From Acanthosepion pharaonis (taxonomy: Eukaryota; Mollusca; Cephalopoda; Sepiida; Sepiidae): 64,000 nt of DNA. Numbering within the stretch: the first letter of the stretch is position 1; each line of letters starts with the position of its first letter. A program made the translations under genes and the position numbers. The stretch covers positions 1,618,501 to 1,682,500 of the forward strand of contig CAHIKZ030004545.1 of NCBI GenBank assembly GCA_903632075.3, written 5' to 3'. Of the stretch, positions 42,307-53,444 are shown piece by piece. The notes under the pieces were generated by a model, which was not told the origin of the DNA, did no database searches, and saw only the letters and a program-made list of their open reading frames with translations.

Positions 42307-42324
42307 GTTTCCTTATAAGGAAAC
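42307..42324. repeat. 18-bp palindrome unit
   Basis: GTTTCCTTATAAGGAAAC preceded by GCTCGGTCAATGAATACCGA, closely matching the context at 41342, and directly abutting a pogo-like element. Confidence 0.85.
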
Positions 42325-42330
42325 AGCTAA

Positions 42331-42733
42331 ACCGTAATTTCTCGAAAATAATACGCCCCCATAAATAATACGCACCCCAACAAATGATCCAAAAATTAAG
42401 AAATATATCTATCCCCATGTGTAATACGTATATATAAATTTTGTCAAAAAAAATAAATAAATAAAAATAATTACTAAGACATTTTGTCGACCTTGACATT
42501 AAGAATAAAATTGAAACGAACCAGATAAAATAATTTTGAAAATTACCATGACGTTTTCCCGATAAATATAACATTTTATTTTACCGCCAAAATGTCGTCA
42601 CAACATGCGAGTTATAGTGCAAATTTGAAATGAGAGAATGAAGAGGCTGAAGATAATTTTGAACAGGACGAAGATAATATTTTGAATGATAATTTGTTTA
42701 ATGACAATTTAAATATTGATTCTATAATAGAAA

Positions 42734-42777
<44 letters not shown>

Positions 42778-43082
42778 AATTAGAATTTCAATAAATTGTT
42801 AACTTGATATCCTCTTTTCTTTTTTATAGATTTTTTATTTTTTGGCCAAATATGTTAGATGCTGAGTTTATTGACAAAAAATGTTACAATTATTATTGTT
42901 GGATTTAAAATGAAAATTGGGATAATATCTTTCTTATTTTAGAACAACAAATACGTATTTATTATTATAAATCAACAACGAAAAAAATATTTTTATTTAA
43001 ACCTATTTATAATACGCACCCCTACTATCACCTGAAATTTACAGTAAAAAAGGTAAGTATTATTTTCAAGAAATTACGGTAT
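42331..43082 (+). mobile_element. pogo-like deletion derivative retaining transposase ends
   Basis: Inverted ends ACCGTAATTTCTCGAAAATA and TTTCAAGAAATTACGGT, with GGTGCGTATTA-type subterminal motifs. An ORF remnant opens at about 42591 with MSSQHASYSANLK then a stop, and continues ENEEAEDNFEQDEDNILNDN ... SIIENDDD with a (GAT)n run. SYSANLK resembles the start of pogo/jerky-type HTH domains, and the acidic stretch resembles their C-terminal tail, so the catalytic middle is deleted. Sister copy at 60156-61474. Confidence 0.7.
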
Positions 43083-43125
43083 TAACATTTCCCAACGGAT
43101 CATCGGTCATTTTTCTTTTGCAATA

Positions 43126-43600
43126 CAGTAAGTCCCCCGGTTTCGACAGTCCCGACCTACGACGATTCGTGGTTACAACACAACGTCCATTAATCTTCTT
43201 TCGATTTATGCCGTTTGCATCGTACATTCGGAGCGGCGGAAGAATATATTGCGGAAGAATACGTCGTCATACGGCGCTAAAGTGAGAAAACGGCCTGAAT
43301 CAGTTACTAGTTGTACGCCATATTAGATTTTTGTGTATTCGCTCTCTTCTGTTTGTGTTTTGTCTGTGGATACTTTACTGCCTTTCATTATGGCTCCCAA
43401 GCGTAGTGTAAGCTCTTCTGATGTCGGTACTTCGAACAAAAGGCAAACAGTCACCATGGGATTGAAATTAGACACTGTCAAACGCTATGAGTAACAGCAA
43501 CGACCATTGGCCAATTGCTTGGCTTATGTGGTCCGAAGAGATAAGGATAGTTTCTTGTTAAACTATAAGTTGGTGAATTCCCGATAAAAAAAAAACAAAA
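43126..43600 (+). pseudogene. Tigger/pogo element 5' end with transposase N terminus
   Basis: TA followed by CAGTAAGTCCCCCGGTTTCG gives a Tigger-type terminus. ATG at 43390 opens MAPKRSVSSSDVGTSNKRQ, then MGLKLDTVKRYE, a stop, and QQRPLANCLAYVVRRDKDSF. This follows the MAPKRK...KR..ITLE.KLDIIKR.E.GE...IA layout of TIGD/Tigger transposases (N-terminal HTH). One in-frame stop; the DDE domain is absent. The element is cut in a poly-A tract near 43590. Confidence 0.8.
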
Positions 43601-43753
43601 AAAAACAAAAACAAACATTTTTTTTTCTTCCCCAGATTTGCTGCTGATTCTGTGTACTACAAGAGCAACAATGACATTACTGGCAATAAATATACAAGCA
43701 TGCTAAAACATTTTCATTATATGTATTATTTTCATTTCATTTCGTTATATGTA

Positions 43754-43855
43754 TTAGGTTGGTGCAAAAATAATGACCTAATAATGTCGTTTTTTGACGT
43801 ATTTTTTAACGTCAACAAACGACATTCTTACGTCATTATTTCTGCACCAACTTAA
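43754..43855. mobile_element. MADE1-like mini-mariner
   Basis: 102 bp, almost entirely palindromic: TTAGGTTGGTGCAAAAATAA ... TTATTTCTGCACCAACTTAA, flanked by TA. The ends closely resemble the Hsmar1/MADE1 mariner terminus. Confidence 0.9.
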
Positions 43856-43904
43856 TATTATATTGTTGTCCTCCATGTGTTTCTTTTAGTCTTAATTATG
43901 TTAA

Positions 43905-44130
43905 TAGGCACGGTGGATTAAAGGATAGCGGCTCGGATTAAGGAACCGGAGAACCGAGTTCGAATTCCAGTCGGATCCATTACATTCACTTGCATGCAAA
44001 TGACCTTTGGAAAGATGTGTAGTCTTCTTCTTCTCGCCCCAGGACAAACTAGATGGCAACGGATCTAGGAGAAAGTAACTCAGAATTCAAAAACTTCAAT
44101 TCAATCTATAGTCTATCATGAAAGTCTTCT
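43905..44130 (+). mobile_element. tRNA-Arg-like SINE
   Basis: AGGCACGGTGGATTAAAGGA TAGCGGCTCGG, GAGAACCGAGTTCGAATTCC (B box), GGATCCATTACATTCACTTG, then body and ...CTAGGAGAAAGTAACTCAG. ATGGATAGCG and the B-box spacing are tRNA-Arg-like. Confidence 0.85.
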
Positions 44131-44482
44131 CTCTGTAAACAGAAGGACTTTGTATTAGGCCTCCATCTAAATATTTTTCCCCAATACACTTTGTCTATTC
44201 TTTTTTAAATGATTTACTTTATTAACTTCGATTTAGCTCTGTTAAGCGAGGTTTGAAACCGGTTAGCTAGCCTGTTTTTCAATTTTACTTTTTATTATCA
44301 TGAGTGGCAATAATAAAACTAATTTTTGTCTGTTTATGGCAGTGATAAAATTTTGTACCACTAAACATATTTTTAAATTCGAAAACTGCATGTAGCCCTG
44401 GCGTGGCACATAATAGACAGCTAAAAGAAACTGCGAACGAATAATGATGATGATATTAACATATATCATAGAAATGGGATAG

Positions 44483-44580
44483 ATATTTCGAGATGGTTAG
44501 CAAGCTTGTCTCACTAGACCAATTACGACTGAGTAATGAGTTCGATCCTCACTGGATTCTTACTTTCGGCCTTGTAGGAC
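44483..44580 (+). mobile_element. tRNA-like SINE (trimer family), single copy
   Basis: GATGGTTAGCAAGCTTGTCTCACTAGACC, GAGTTCGATCCTCACTGG, CTTTCGGCCTTGT. Tail shortened. Confidence 0.75.
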
Positions 44581-45424
44581 AACCCTCAGCAAATCACATG
44601 TTGTTATGTCTTAGATTATTACTTTACTATTCGGTTAGCATATATGAGTGAAGTTAAGTGCTTATTCGCGGAAAACCGAGGGCCTCATGTATTCAAATTT
44701 AAGCGTAAAGAGCAAAGATCCGTGCTTTTAGGAGTATCGGGAACACTGCTTTTTCTCTTAGCATTCCAATGTGTTTTACGTTTTAATCGCTCTAATGCAT
44801 GTTCATATTCCTTTTTTTACATTTCTGCAATGGCTTGCTTTTCTTTAATAGATTATTGCTCATCAGGGCCACCGCCCAGTGTTCTCTTCTCAGCCATATC
44901 TTTTTGGCACGTCAGTGTAATTTTGAGAAGGGACATTATCATTCCAAGAGTGTTTATAACATATAAGAAACCAGCCATTTAATATTACAGTATTATGGAG
45001 TTAGGCTAGGTACAATTACTGGTAGTTTGTGACATCTGAGTAAGCATTAGCATACCAGGCACCTCAAAAAATATTTTAGTGCTATTTTGTGTGCAAATAA
45101 AGAACTGAGGCTATATGTCATCACTTACTGTAAGTGATAAATGTATGGTATTTAATTAATAACACAGGCTTCAATTTTGCGCGGAAATGGTGCATGTGAT
45201 GCCTTAGCTAATTTTTAGCAAATTGGGGACGCTGAATTCAAAACGTCCATTTTCAACTCTCAATTTCAGTCTTCCTGCTTCATGATACATAAAAAAGTGG
45301 CCATGCTTGTGATAGGTCATTGAAAATGTGAAGGAGAAGGAAATGCCGATTTGAAGAATGGTTTTTTAATCAATTCCTTCCAGGCAAGGCGATAATGTCA
45401 CTAAGACGCAAGTTGATACTGTAT
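44581..45424. other. No gene recognised; a dispersed segment at 44880-44965
   Basis: TTTTGGCACGTCAGTGTAAT TTTGAGAAGGGACATTATCATTCCAAG (44898-44950) recurs at 47526-47575, identifying a repeat of unknown type. A 112-residue frame (44644-44982) covers one copy; it has no domain and I do not call it a gene. Confidence 0.5.
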
Positions 45425-45650
45425 TGTGAGACCGGAAACTACCTACACAATAGACTCTTCCAGGTCTATATTAAGTAGGCGACATAGCACTCTAGAGAGT
45501 GACACAGAGAGACAGTGAGAGTCTAGTACGAATATCAGTGTTGGACACTAACTTATAGTAAGCTCTTTTTACACTATCTCTGTAACCTGTTGTTAATATA
45601 TCTTTCTTACTTCTAATCCGTGTTCCGTGTTTTACTTCTGTGGCCCCACA
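45425..45650 (+). repeat. Possible solo LTR
   Basis: TG...CA segment TGTGAGACCGGAAACTAC ... TTCTGTGGCCCCACA, 226 bp. Its 3' half (CTCTGTAACCTGTTGTTAAT ATATCTTTCTTACTTC) has the same layout as the LTRs at 26179-27782. No flanking duplication identified. Confidence 0.5.
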
Positions 45651-45689
45651 TCATACTGGGAGTGAAAAAGAATGACAATACTTTCGAAG

Positions 45690-46211
45690 GAAGCGGATAC
45701 CCAATTCTAAACAGGAAGCAAGATTAAATAAACACAGCTTTCGAAATACAAAAGGAATGTAACACATTGAGTGATTAAAATTCATATACCGAGAAAAGTT
45801 GGTAAACATGACAAGACCTTTCACATGATTCAGTCATTTTGAACAACGCCAGTACGTTCTTCGATCACCATGACTTGTGAATTCTTGCTCGCAAAGCTGT
45901 CGACGGATTTCGAACAGTTCCGTCGACCCACTTTCAATCACAATACATCTATCTCCTCGTGATATAGTTTTCAAGCAATTTCTTACGGTGCCACTCGCAG
46001 AGATTGTCCAAATCGATTTGATTTTCGTGAATGCCTAGTAGATTTGTCCAGTTTTAATTTCCAGCAGGAGTCAGTTACCATTACTTTGTCTCAACTTCCT
46101 TGATAACGTTCTTCCAGAACATTAATATCTGGTTGAATCTTTCACATTTAGTTCGTCACCAACATCACCCCAATTAAATGATGTCACCGATACTATCACG
46201 TTATTAATACA
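45690..46211. other. No gene recognised; SINE scrap at 45835-45910
   Basis: Minus-strand CACAAGTCATGGTGATCGAA..GTACTGGCGTTGTTCAA matches the middle of the SINE at 52866-53346. The GGAAGCGGATACCCAATTCT segment at 45690 belongs to the repeat at 29794/30021. Confidence 0.55.
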
Positions 46212-46655
46212 AATGTCAGATGTTTCCATTCCTAACTTAGAACAATACAATTACACTGTCATTATGGTCATGTTTCATATCCAAGGACCATATAATGTTT
46301 CCATTCATAAGAAGGAATAATACAATTATACTGTCATTATGGTCATGTTTCATATCCAAGGACCTTATAACGTTTCCATTCATAAGAAGGAACAATACAA
46401 TTATACTGTCATTATGGTCATGCTTCGTATCCAAGGACCTTATAATGTTTCCATTCATAATAATGTATAATACAATTATACTGTCATTATGCTCATGCTT
46501 TATATCCAAGGACCTTATAATGTTTCCATTCATAAGAAGGAACAATACAATTATACTGTCATTATCGTTATGCGTTATATACAATGACTCCATGTTTATG
46601 CTCATAACTTAGAACAATATATTTACACTGTCATTATCATTATGCGTTATCTTAA
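46212..46655. repeat. 75-bp tandem repeat, about 5.5 units
   Basis: Units of AATACAATTATACTGTCATT ATGGTCATG.TTCATATCCAAGGACC.TATAA.GTTTCCATTCATAAGAAGGAAC. 75 is a multiple of 3, so repeat-periodic frames appear on both strands. The outer units are shortened. Confidence 0.95.
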
Positions 46656-47525
46656 TATAAAAACTAGTGTTTGAACAATCAGAAATTCAATAACATCGAT
46701 GTTTCTTTTCCAGTGTTTCATGCATACACTCAATTTCTCCACAATATGAGGTTCTTTTATTGTTTTCGCTTGAGGCAAGAATGAATAACGAATAACTCCT
46801 TTGAAAGACCACCATACAGTAACCACTAGCTTTTTAAGCTGCTGTTGTGGTTTTGCATATTGTTTTGATGATTCACTTCCATCTAACCACTGACTTCCTC
46901 TCTTACTGTTGTCAAAGAGTATCTATTTCTCATAGCATGCAACGATTCGATGCAAAAATGGCTCTTTTTCTCAGTTTTTTACTCATACAGTAAGATTACT
47001 CGACATTGTGTCATTGTAATAATTTTCTTTAGGCTTATGAGTGACAATATATTGAAAGAAAAACTATTTGGAAAGAAAAAGAGTTAGGAATAAATCAAGA
47101 TTTTCTTTATATACTAAGGTGATTACTTCGTTAGGCGACCGGACCAACAACCAATCAAAAAATGCGTTATTTCATGGGTGACAACCTGATAGATCTGCAT
47201 TGAAAGTGAATATGATTTTACTCAGTTTTGCTTGTCTGATATTACAGACAATCCAAGAAAAACATCTCTGGTTTCCAGCGGTAAGAAACTGTGGTCGACA
47301 ACTCTGCTGTCTACATTGGGCTGTCAGGCCTCCCATAAGTTATTCCCAGTACACACGTGATGCCGTAGATTGAAAGATCTCACCTTGTTGTCAGCAGCTG
47401 AGCCGATGTTCTCGCTGACTCAAAAGGCGAAAAAGTTCAGCTGATATCGGTCTGGATAATTCAATGCCGTCAATGTATGGTGGCGCCACCTACCATTACA
47501 TTTACATACATCTCTCTTATGACTT
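46656..47525. other. No gene recognised
   Basis: Nothing supported. 47260-47460 is slightly less AT-rich but has no convincing frame. Confidence 0.5.
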
Positions 47526-47700
47526 TTGGCACGTCAGGGTAATGTTAAAAAGTGCTATTATCATTTCAAGCGTTGATCGGACTACTGAACTCATCTTTTG
47601 CGTTGATTCGGCCGTTACCCCAGTGTTTAGGTTGATCGATTCTACAGACTTCCTCCGGTGCACGACCCATAAAGAAGAATGTATCTCTTTTCCCTGAAGT
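47526..47700. repeat. Second copy of the TTTTGGCACGTCAG segment
   Basis: TTTTGGCACGTCAGGGTAAT GTTAAAAAGTGCTATTATCATTTCAAG, longer on the right than the copy at 44898. Its reverse complement contains AACGGCCGAATCAACG near 47600-47620, vaguely like the PLE end motif. Confidence 0.55.
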
Positions 47701-47929
47701 AACTAGACCCTACTCTTTCGTTAGGGATTCTGAATTTGAAAAAGCTTGTAGAATAGATTGCTTGACAGTACAAAGAAATAGTTCAAATTATACTTAGAAG
47801 AATTTTGACATATCTCTGCCGAAAAGTGTCGCTTATAGCAAGTGATCTTAGAGCTACTTTCACTCGTACCCCAACGGCATGAATTTAAGCGTGCTACTAG
47901 TTTGGAATCTTGGTCCCACATTTTCACTG

Positions 47930-48170
47930 TTAAAACATTTAAATGAAACAGCATCTTCTACTCCAACAGCTTCATCTCTCGCACTTCCCGATAGTAGAAC
48001 TTCCTTCCTCTTACTTGCTTCCCTGATAGCTATAATCTTCAAATATTCAAATGTAAAGTCAATCGACATCTTCTGATGCATTGATCTTGATCCCTGTCCT
48101 TCTATATATCCTTTCCTCAAACACCCCCTCTTTACTCTAGCTTTCACTCTCTGTCTACACACATCTTGCG
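47930..48170 (+). pseudogene. LINE-B C-terminal scrap
   Basis: Segments such as IIFKYSNVKSIDIF (FK.NVN.HL type) and the CTTGATCCCTGTCCTTC tail resemble 40640-40720. Weak. Confidence 0.4.
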
Positions 48171-48239
48171 GCCTCAGCCGAGATTGAACTCACCAATAGT
48201 GTAGTTCATAATCTTGTCAAATAGCTGAATTCTTGATGC

Positions 48240-48552
48240 TTCGCTAGGGCTATCAATGGTGTTTTTATCGTGACACCATCACTAAATGGATTGCCAACCA
48301 AGGCTCAGAGAGACTCCATTCACCCTCCTCTAAGAGCAGGTTTGAATTCAGAGTTTTCCTTCTCCTAGACCAGTTGCCATCCAAGGCTATAGAACCCAGT
48401 CTGTCCTGCTATTAACCCATAGCTGGAGGGAGAAGAAAGAGGATTCACACCTTTCTCAAGGGTGTTAGCACGTAAGTGAATGTAATGGATTCGACTGGAA
48501 TTCGAACTCGGCTCTCCGATTCCTCAATCCAAGCCGCTATCCATTTGGTTCT
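48240..48552 (-). mobile_element. tRNA-Arg-like SINE
   Basis: Minus strand: CCAAATGGATAGCGGCTTGG, GAATCGGAGAGCCGAGTTCG, ATTACATTCACTTACGTGCT, CTATGGGTTAATAGCAGGAC and ACTGGTCTAGGAGAAGGAAA. Followed on its head side by the LINE-B tail CTGTAACCCCTTGTGTGC. Confidence 0.85.
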
Positions 48553-48689
48553 CTGTAACCCCTTGTGTGCTAGTAGCACTACAAACTTACTTGGGTTGAA
48601 ATGCTTAAAAAAAAAGATATATTTGTATTTTTGTACACATTTTTAGTAAAATTTTCCAGAATACAAATTGGTATAAGAATAACAATTGG

Positions 48690-48760
48690 AAAAAAAATCT
48701 TAGTTTTTGCCGACGCGTTTCGTCATCCGACTTTATCAAGGTAAACAATGAAAGCGAAAT
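48690..48760 (-). mobile_element. PLE-type terminus
   Basis: Minus strand CCTTGATAAAGTCGGATGAC GAAACGCGTCGGC: CTTGATAA, a GTC..GAC hairpin, GAAAC and GCG.CGGC, the common PLE end pattern. It differs from CTGANGA by one base. Confidence 0.45.
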
Positions 48761-49031
48761 ATTTTTGTTGTCATTTTGTTGTCATTTTTGAAGCCTTCAC
48801 AGTTAAATTTCTATTTCCAACACGAAATCACTCTATACAGAGCTTGATAAGACTGACGAATTATATTTTCGTCTGCCGAAATAAGCTTATTCCCCATATG
48901 AGGTGATTTTATTGAGTATCGATTTTTGCTCTGTAATAATAAATACATTGAGATGTTTTCGTGGATCAGATTTAATATTTTATATTACTAGGATCCACTT
49001 GGATTATATACCAACGGATTTACTTTTACTA

Positions 49032-49032
49032 T

Positions 49033-49102
<70 letters not shown>
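49032..49102. repeat. (AC)n then (AT)n microsatellite
   Basis: About 19 bp of AC then 52 bp of AT. Confidence 0.95.
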
Positions 49103-49110
<8 letters not shown>

Positions 49111-49224
49111 AACGATCATAATTACTAGCACCATTAGAGTTTTTATGTCAACATTATCTTACACATTCCAAACAAGTAGAAAACACCAAAAATTTTTTCT
49201 GCATACACACACTCACACACGCAC

Positions 49225-49258
49225 GCACACATACAGAGAGAGATAGAGAGAGAGAGAA

Positions 49259-49289
<31 letters not shown>

Positions 49290-49302
49290 AAGAGAGAGAT
49301 TT
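49225..49302. repeat. (AG)n microsatellite
   Basis: Imperfect AGAGAGAAAG repeats, preceded by short AC runs. Confidence 0.93.
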
Positions 49303-49676
49303 AATCCTAACATATTGGACCTTTTGGGATTTATACTAAGTCCAATAAAATTGAATCTATTAAACTTGATACTTCGTTGTTATGAACTACATACTACTTT
49401 GTTGCCATGGACTACTTAACACCTTGCTGTCATGATCTACTTAACACATTCCTGTAAGTGGTCAGGTTCACTGAACTATGACACTACTAACATTCGACAA
49501 CAAAATCTTATAATCATCAATTTTTGGCGCAAAAATTACTATGTCTGAATGCGTGTCCATAATCAACCAATCATTGCATTCTCAACCATTAGCAATCGCA
49601 GCCACTTTTTTTTTTCAGCAGAAAACGGAAAGAATTCTCCAACTTCACTCAGATGCAAAACTGAACGTGGTATAGC

Positions 49677-49685
<9 letters not shown>

Positions 49686-49771
<86 letters not shown>
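49686..49771. repeat. (AT)n microsatellite
   Basis: About 86 bp of AT. Confidence 0.96.
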
Positions 49772-49775
<4 letters not shown>

Positions 49776-49831
49776 GCATGATTTTCAAGAGTTAAATTGA
49801 GATAGAGAGATGTGGCTAGGCCACGTCCAGT

Positions 49832-50192
49832 TTAGGAGGCACGGTGGAGTAATGGATAGCGGCTTGGATTATGGAATCGGAGAGCCGAGTTCGAACTTCA
49901 GTCGAATCCATTACATTCACTTACGTGCTAATACTCTTGGGAAAGATGTGAATCCCCTTCTTGCTATGGGTAAATAGACTGGGTTCTCTCGGCTTGGATG
50001 GCAACTGGTCTAGGAGAAGGACAACTCTGAATTAAAAATCTTTGGGGACCCAGTGTCACGTAGTGCACCAAGTCTGTATGTATAAGTGTGGATGGTTCTG
50101 CACGAAACTTTCACCACTATAATCAAATCAAGTTTCCTAGGAGTTGATCTGCTTGACCCTCAAACGTCGAATTCGACGGGAGAGTCGAGTAT
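49832..50192 (+). mobile_element. tRNA-Arg-like SINE, longest copy
   Basis: Head AGGCACGGTGGAGTAATGGA TAGCGGC (A-box region) and GAGCCGAGTTCGAACTTCAG (B box, degenerate). Then the family body: TTACATTCACTTACGTGCTA, GGGAAAGATGTGAATCC, ATGGGTAAATAGACTGGG, ACTGGTCTAGGAGAAGGA. The 3' part (TGGATGGTTCTGCACGAAAC, TAATCAAATCAAGTTTCCTA, GTCGAATTCGACGGGAG) is followed by AT-rich DNA. Used as the reference for the other copies. Resembles the octopus tRNA-Arg-derived SINE type described in the literature; that match is from memory and not verified. Confidence 0.88.
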
Positions 50193-50254
50193 ACATATAT
50201 ATATATATATATGTCTACTTTTATTCATATACATATATATACGTACATACACAA

Positions 50255-50335
50255 GAGAAAAACTATACTTAGCCAAAACGTTTCGTCCTCTGAGGGAGGC
50301 AATATACCAGAGGACGAAACGCGTTGGCGAGGTAT
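50255..50335. mobile_element. Small foldback of PLE-type ends
   Basis: AAAACGTTTCGTCCTCTGAG (50275) and CAGAGGACGAAACGCGTTGG (50309) are inverted copies around a 17-bp spacer. GACGAAACGCGTTGG is the PLE end signature. Confidence 0.55.
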
Positions 50336-51182
50336 AGATTTCCCTCTTGTCTCTTTTTAGTCATTTTGACTTTTCTACACTCCATCTGAGAATATTTCCA
50401 CACTCACACACACACGCAAACACATGCTATTATTATTATTATTTCAAAGATTATTTTAGTGGATGCTCGTATTTAAATAGGCGTCTCACTTTTATTTTAC
50501 TTTAAACAGTATATATTACGCCTATCGGTCTTTTCATTCAAGAAATGCCTGTATGTATGTATGTGAGTATGTATGTACACTACCATAAAATAGTAGTATC
50601 GAAAAACAACAACAATTAAAAAATACACCTAAACAGATTTATCCGTATTCTCTCATCAGAGAAAAGATCGAGGCCAAAAAATGTGTACAGTAACTAAAAA
50701 ATATGACAACCAAGAAAAATGTCATGCAAAAAATACAACATTTAATGGTTAAGTACCTTTAAGCCCACCAAAGAGATGGCTGGTAGGACTTAATGTACAC
50801 TGTTTCCACTATTTGTGTATAAGTCCTGCTCGGCACTGAAAACACGTTTAGGCTATACTTGATTTTGGTTATATTATGAAAATCTTTGCTCTTCTCTTAT
50901 CAAAACAGATATGCTTCGCTCATAATAGACGAAACTTGCTAGATAAGTGAAAAAGCACCTAGTTATTTCATTTGTTTGAAGAAACAATGGACATTTTTGC
51001 ACAAGCCTAATATTTTTGCATAATTTTTTGTTTATTTAATTTAATTAATTTTATTTTTTATTTAGTTTATTTAATTTATTAATTTAATTTTTTGTTTATT
51101 TAATTCGTTGTATAATTTAATTATTGACGGCACTGCGCTTTCTGAAACTCTAACAATAACAATAAAAAGCAAAGACATTTTT

Positions 51183-51610
51183 TATCATCTCACCCAGGCA
51201 AAGCAATAAAGCCACTAAGATGCAAAGGGGTTACTGAGTGCTTCTTTATTAACGAAGAGAATAATAAAAGTACAGGAATTAAGAAGACAGATTACTGTTG
51301 ATATTGCATTTAAATATTTGAAGTTAACTGGAAAGCGAGAAGCCGAAATAGAGTTCCACACGCGAGAAGTGTTAGAGAAGAAACTGTCAGCATAGAAATT
51401 GCGGTTATATCTAGCCATTTTTAACTATAAAATGATGAGACTTTGCAAATCTAGTACTGCGCTTAAATTGATAAAATTTAGGCACCAAAGAGGAAAGGCC
51501 ATCAGAACGATCAAAATGAAAGGCACAGGGAAGCTACGTTACGGCGGTGGGAAAGGGACTGAAGTCGAGATGCCAGGTAACCAATAACATTGCAGATTCT
51601 TCTTTGAATA
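51183..51610 (-). pseudogene. CR1/Jockey-like LINE-B C terminus
   Basis: Minus strand: SHRRNVASLCLSF (about 51560-51520, other frame), then YNRNFYADSFFSNTSRVWNS, ISASRFPVNFKYLNAISTVI and LSNPFASWLYCFAWVR. This order (HRR.VA.L...F, then Y..SFF.RTSR.WNSLP...FP..F....F....N) is that of CR1/Jockey C termini. Matches the split copy at 36041-36970. Two frame changes. Confidence 0.8.
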
Positions 51611-51814
51611 TAATGAAGAACCTCTAAATATATAGCACAAGTCCCAGAGCAGAAGTGACAGCAATCATCAATGCATGGAGGAATGTTAGACTTATAAATA
51701 CGAGAAAATTATCTATAACGAGTTTGCCGTTTCAATAAGCATTAAGGATAATGGAATGGTAAAACCAATACATGAGCAAATTCCACACACCGCCACATTT
51801 GAATACATATTCAC

Positions 51815-52795
51815 ACAAATATATTGAATTGTTCGTGACTCATTCCCTATATACTAAATTATTCGTTACTCACTCTCTATATGATGAATTGTTCGTTACT
51901 CACTCTCTATATAATGAATTGTTCGTTACTCACTCTATATACGGAATTGTTCGTTACTCACTCTCTATATGATGAATTGTTCATTAATTGTTCTCTATAT
52001 AATGAATTGTTCGTTACTCACTCTCTATATACGGAATTGTTCGTTACTCACTCTCTATATGATGAATTGTTCATTAATTGTTCTCTATATAATGAATTGT
52101 TCGTTACTCACTCCCTATATACGGAATTCTTCGTTACTCACTCTCTATATGATGAATTGTTCATTAATTGTTCTCTATATAATGAATTGTTCGTTACTCA
52201 CTCTCTATATACGGAATTCTTCGTTACTGACTCTCTATATGCTGAACTGTTCGTTACTCGTTCTCTATATACTGAATTGTTCGTTACTCACTCTCTATAT
52301 GATGAATTGTTCGTTACTCACTCTCTATATGCTGAATTGTTCGTAACTCGTTCTCTATATACTGAATTGTTCGTTACTCACTCTCTATATACGGAATTGT
52401 TCGTTACTCACTCTCTATATGATGAATTGTTCGTTACTCACTCTCTATATACTGAATTATTCGTTACTCACTCTATATATGATGAATTGTTCGTTACTCG
52501 TTCTCTATCTACTGAATTGTTCCTTACTCACTCTATATATGATGAATTGTTCGTTACTCGTTCTCTATATACTGAATTGTTCGTTACTCACTCTATATAT
52601 GATGAAGTGTTCGTTACTCGTTCTCTATATACTGAATTGTTCGTTACTCATTTTCTATATACTAAATTGTTCGGTAGGCATTCTATATATAATGAATTGT
52701 CTGTTACTAGTTCAATCTATACCGAATTCTGCGTTATTTATTCTCGATATTGTTTGTTACTCGTTCTCTATATGTGGAATTATTTGCTACTCATT
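51815..52795. repeat. 30-bp minisatellite, about 32 units, with 90-bp higher-order repeat
   Basis: Unit TGAATTGTTCGTTACTCACT CTCTATATGA with variants. From 51960 to about 52225 three different units cycle as a 90-bp super-unit (one unit has the TTCATTAATTGTTCTC variant). 30 being a multiple of 3 gives reading frames of up to 373 residues; the frame simply reflects the repeat. Confidence 0.95.
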
Positions 52796-52865
52796 CTCAA
52801 GAATGTATTTGTCGCGTTAGACACGATTACATTTTTTTGTGCTTTTACACATATATACATAAATA

Positions 52866-53346
52866 TTATACGGGCGAGTGGTCAGGGGTTAGAACGTGTG
52901 ATTTACGATTATGAGACCCTTTTCGAATCTCACCATAGCCAGTTTGTCAGAGAAGTGGCTTTTTGTCATTATCGGTCTGAGGAGGAGTTGATCCCCGCAT
53001 AGGAAGTGCCTGTAAAGCACACCACAGGTTGACCCAAGCCTCTTGAATTAAATTGGGTAGAGGGATTTGATCGTCGATGGTTGCACTTACAAAAATTCAC
53101 AAGTCATTGTGACCGAGCTTTTGTCGTACTGGCGTTGTTCAAACTGCTGATCATGACAGATTATGCGTTCTCTCCCAGAAACTTTAACGAATGTCCGCTC
53201 ATTATAGATTCAGTATAAATTACAGGTGCGATTTGTGGATATTATACACCCACAAATCTTCCTGCGAAGGCGTCTGAAACAAGGATTGCCTAGCCGTCCT
53301 AGCAAAGGGAATTACACGGATACGGCTGACCAGTTATTATACAATA
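52866..53346 (+). mobile_element. Long (about 480-bp) tRNA-related SINE, copy 1
   Basis: Head GGGCGAGTGGTCAGGGGTTA GAACG (A-box-like), TTTTCGAATCTCACC (B-box-like). Body GGCGTTGTTCAAACTGCTGA, GCGTTCTCTCCCAGAAACTT, TAGCCGTCCTAGCAAAGGGA, and the end GGCTGACCAGTTATTATAC. The matching copy at 54538-54995 ends the same way before an (AT)n. Confidence 0.75.
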
Positions 53347-53444
53347 TGACATAAATATTAACATCCGACATTTACTTGATCTTTTTGATAATTTATTTCT
53401 TTTACTGATCCGTTATCTAGGAAGATATCGTTTTCTTTATGTGC

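Noticed and set aside
44644..44982. 112-residue ORF with a hydrophobic segment
   Set aside because: Overlaps a dispersed repeat (second copy at 47526), no recognised domain, no neighbouring exon signals.
51881..53002. 373-residue open reading frame
   Set aside because: Generated by a 30-bp repeat divisible by three, then running into a SINE; low-complexity peptide with no domain.
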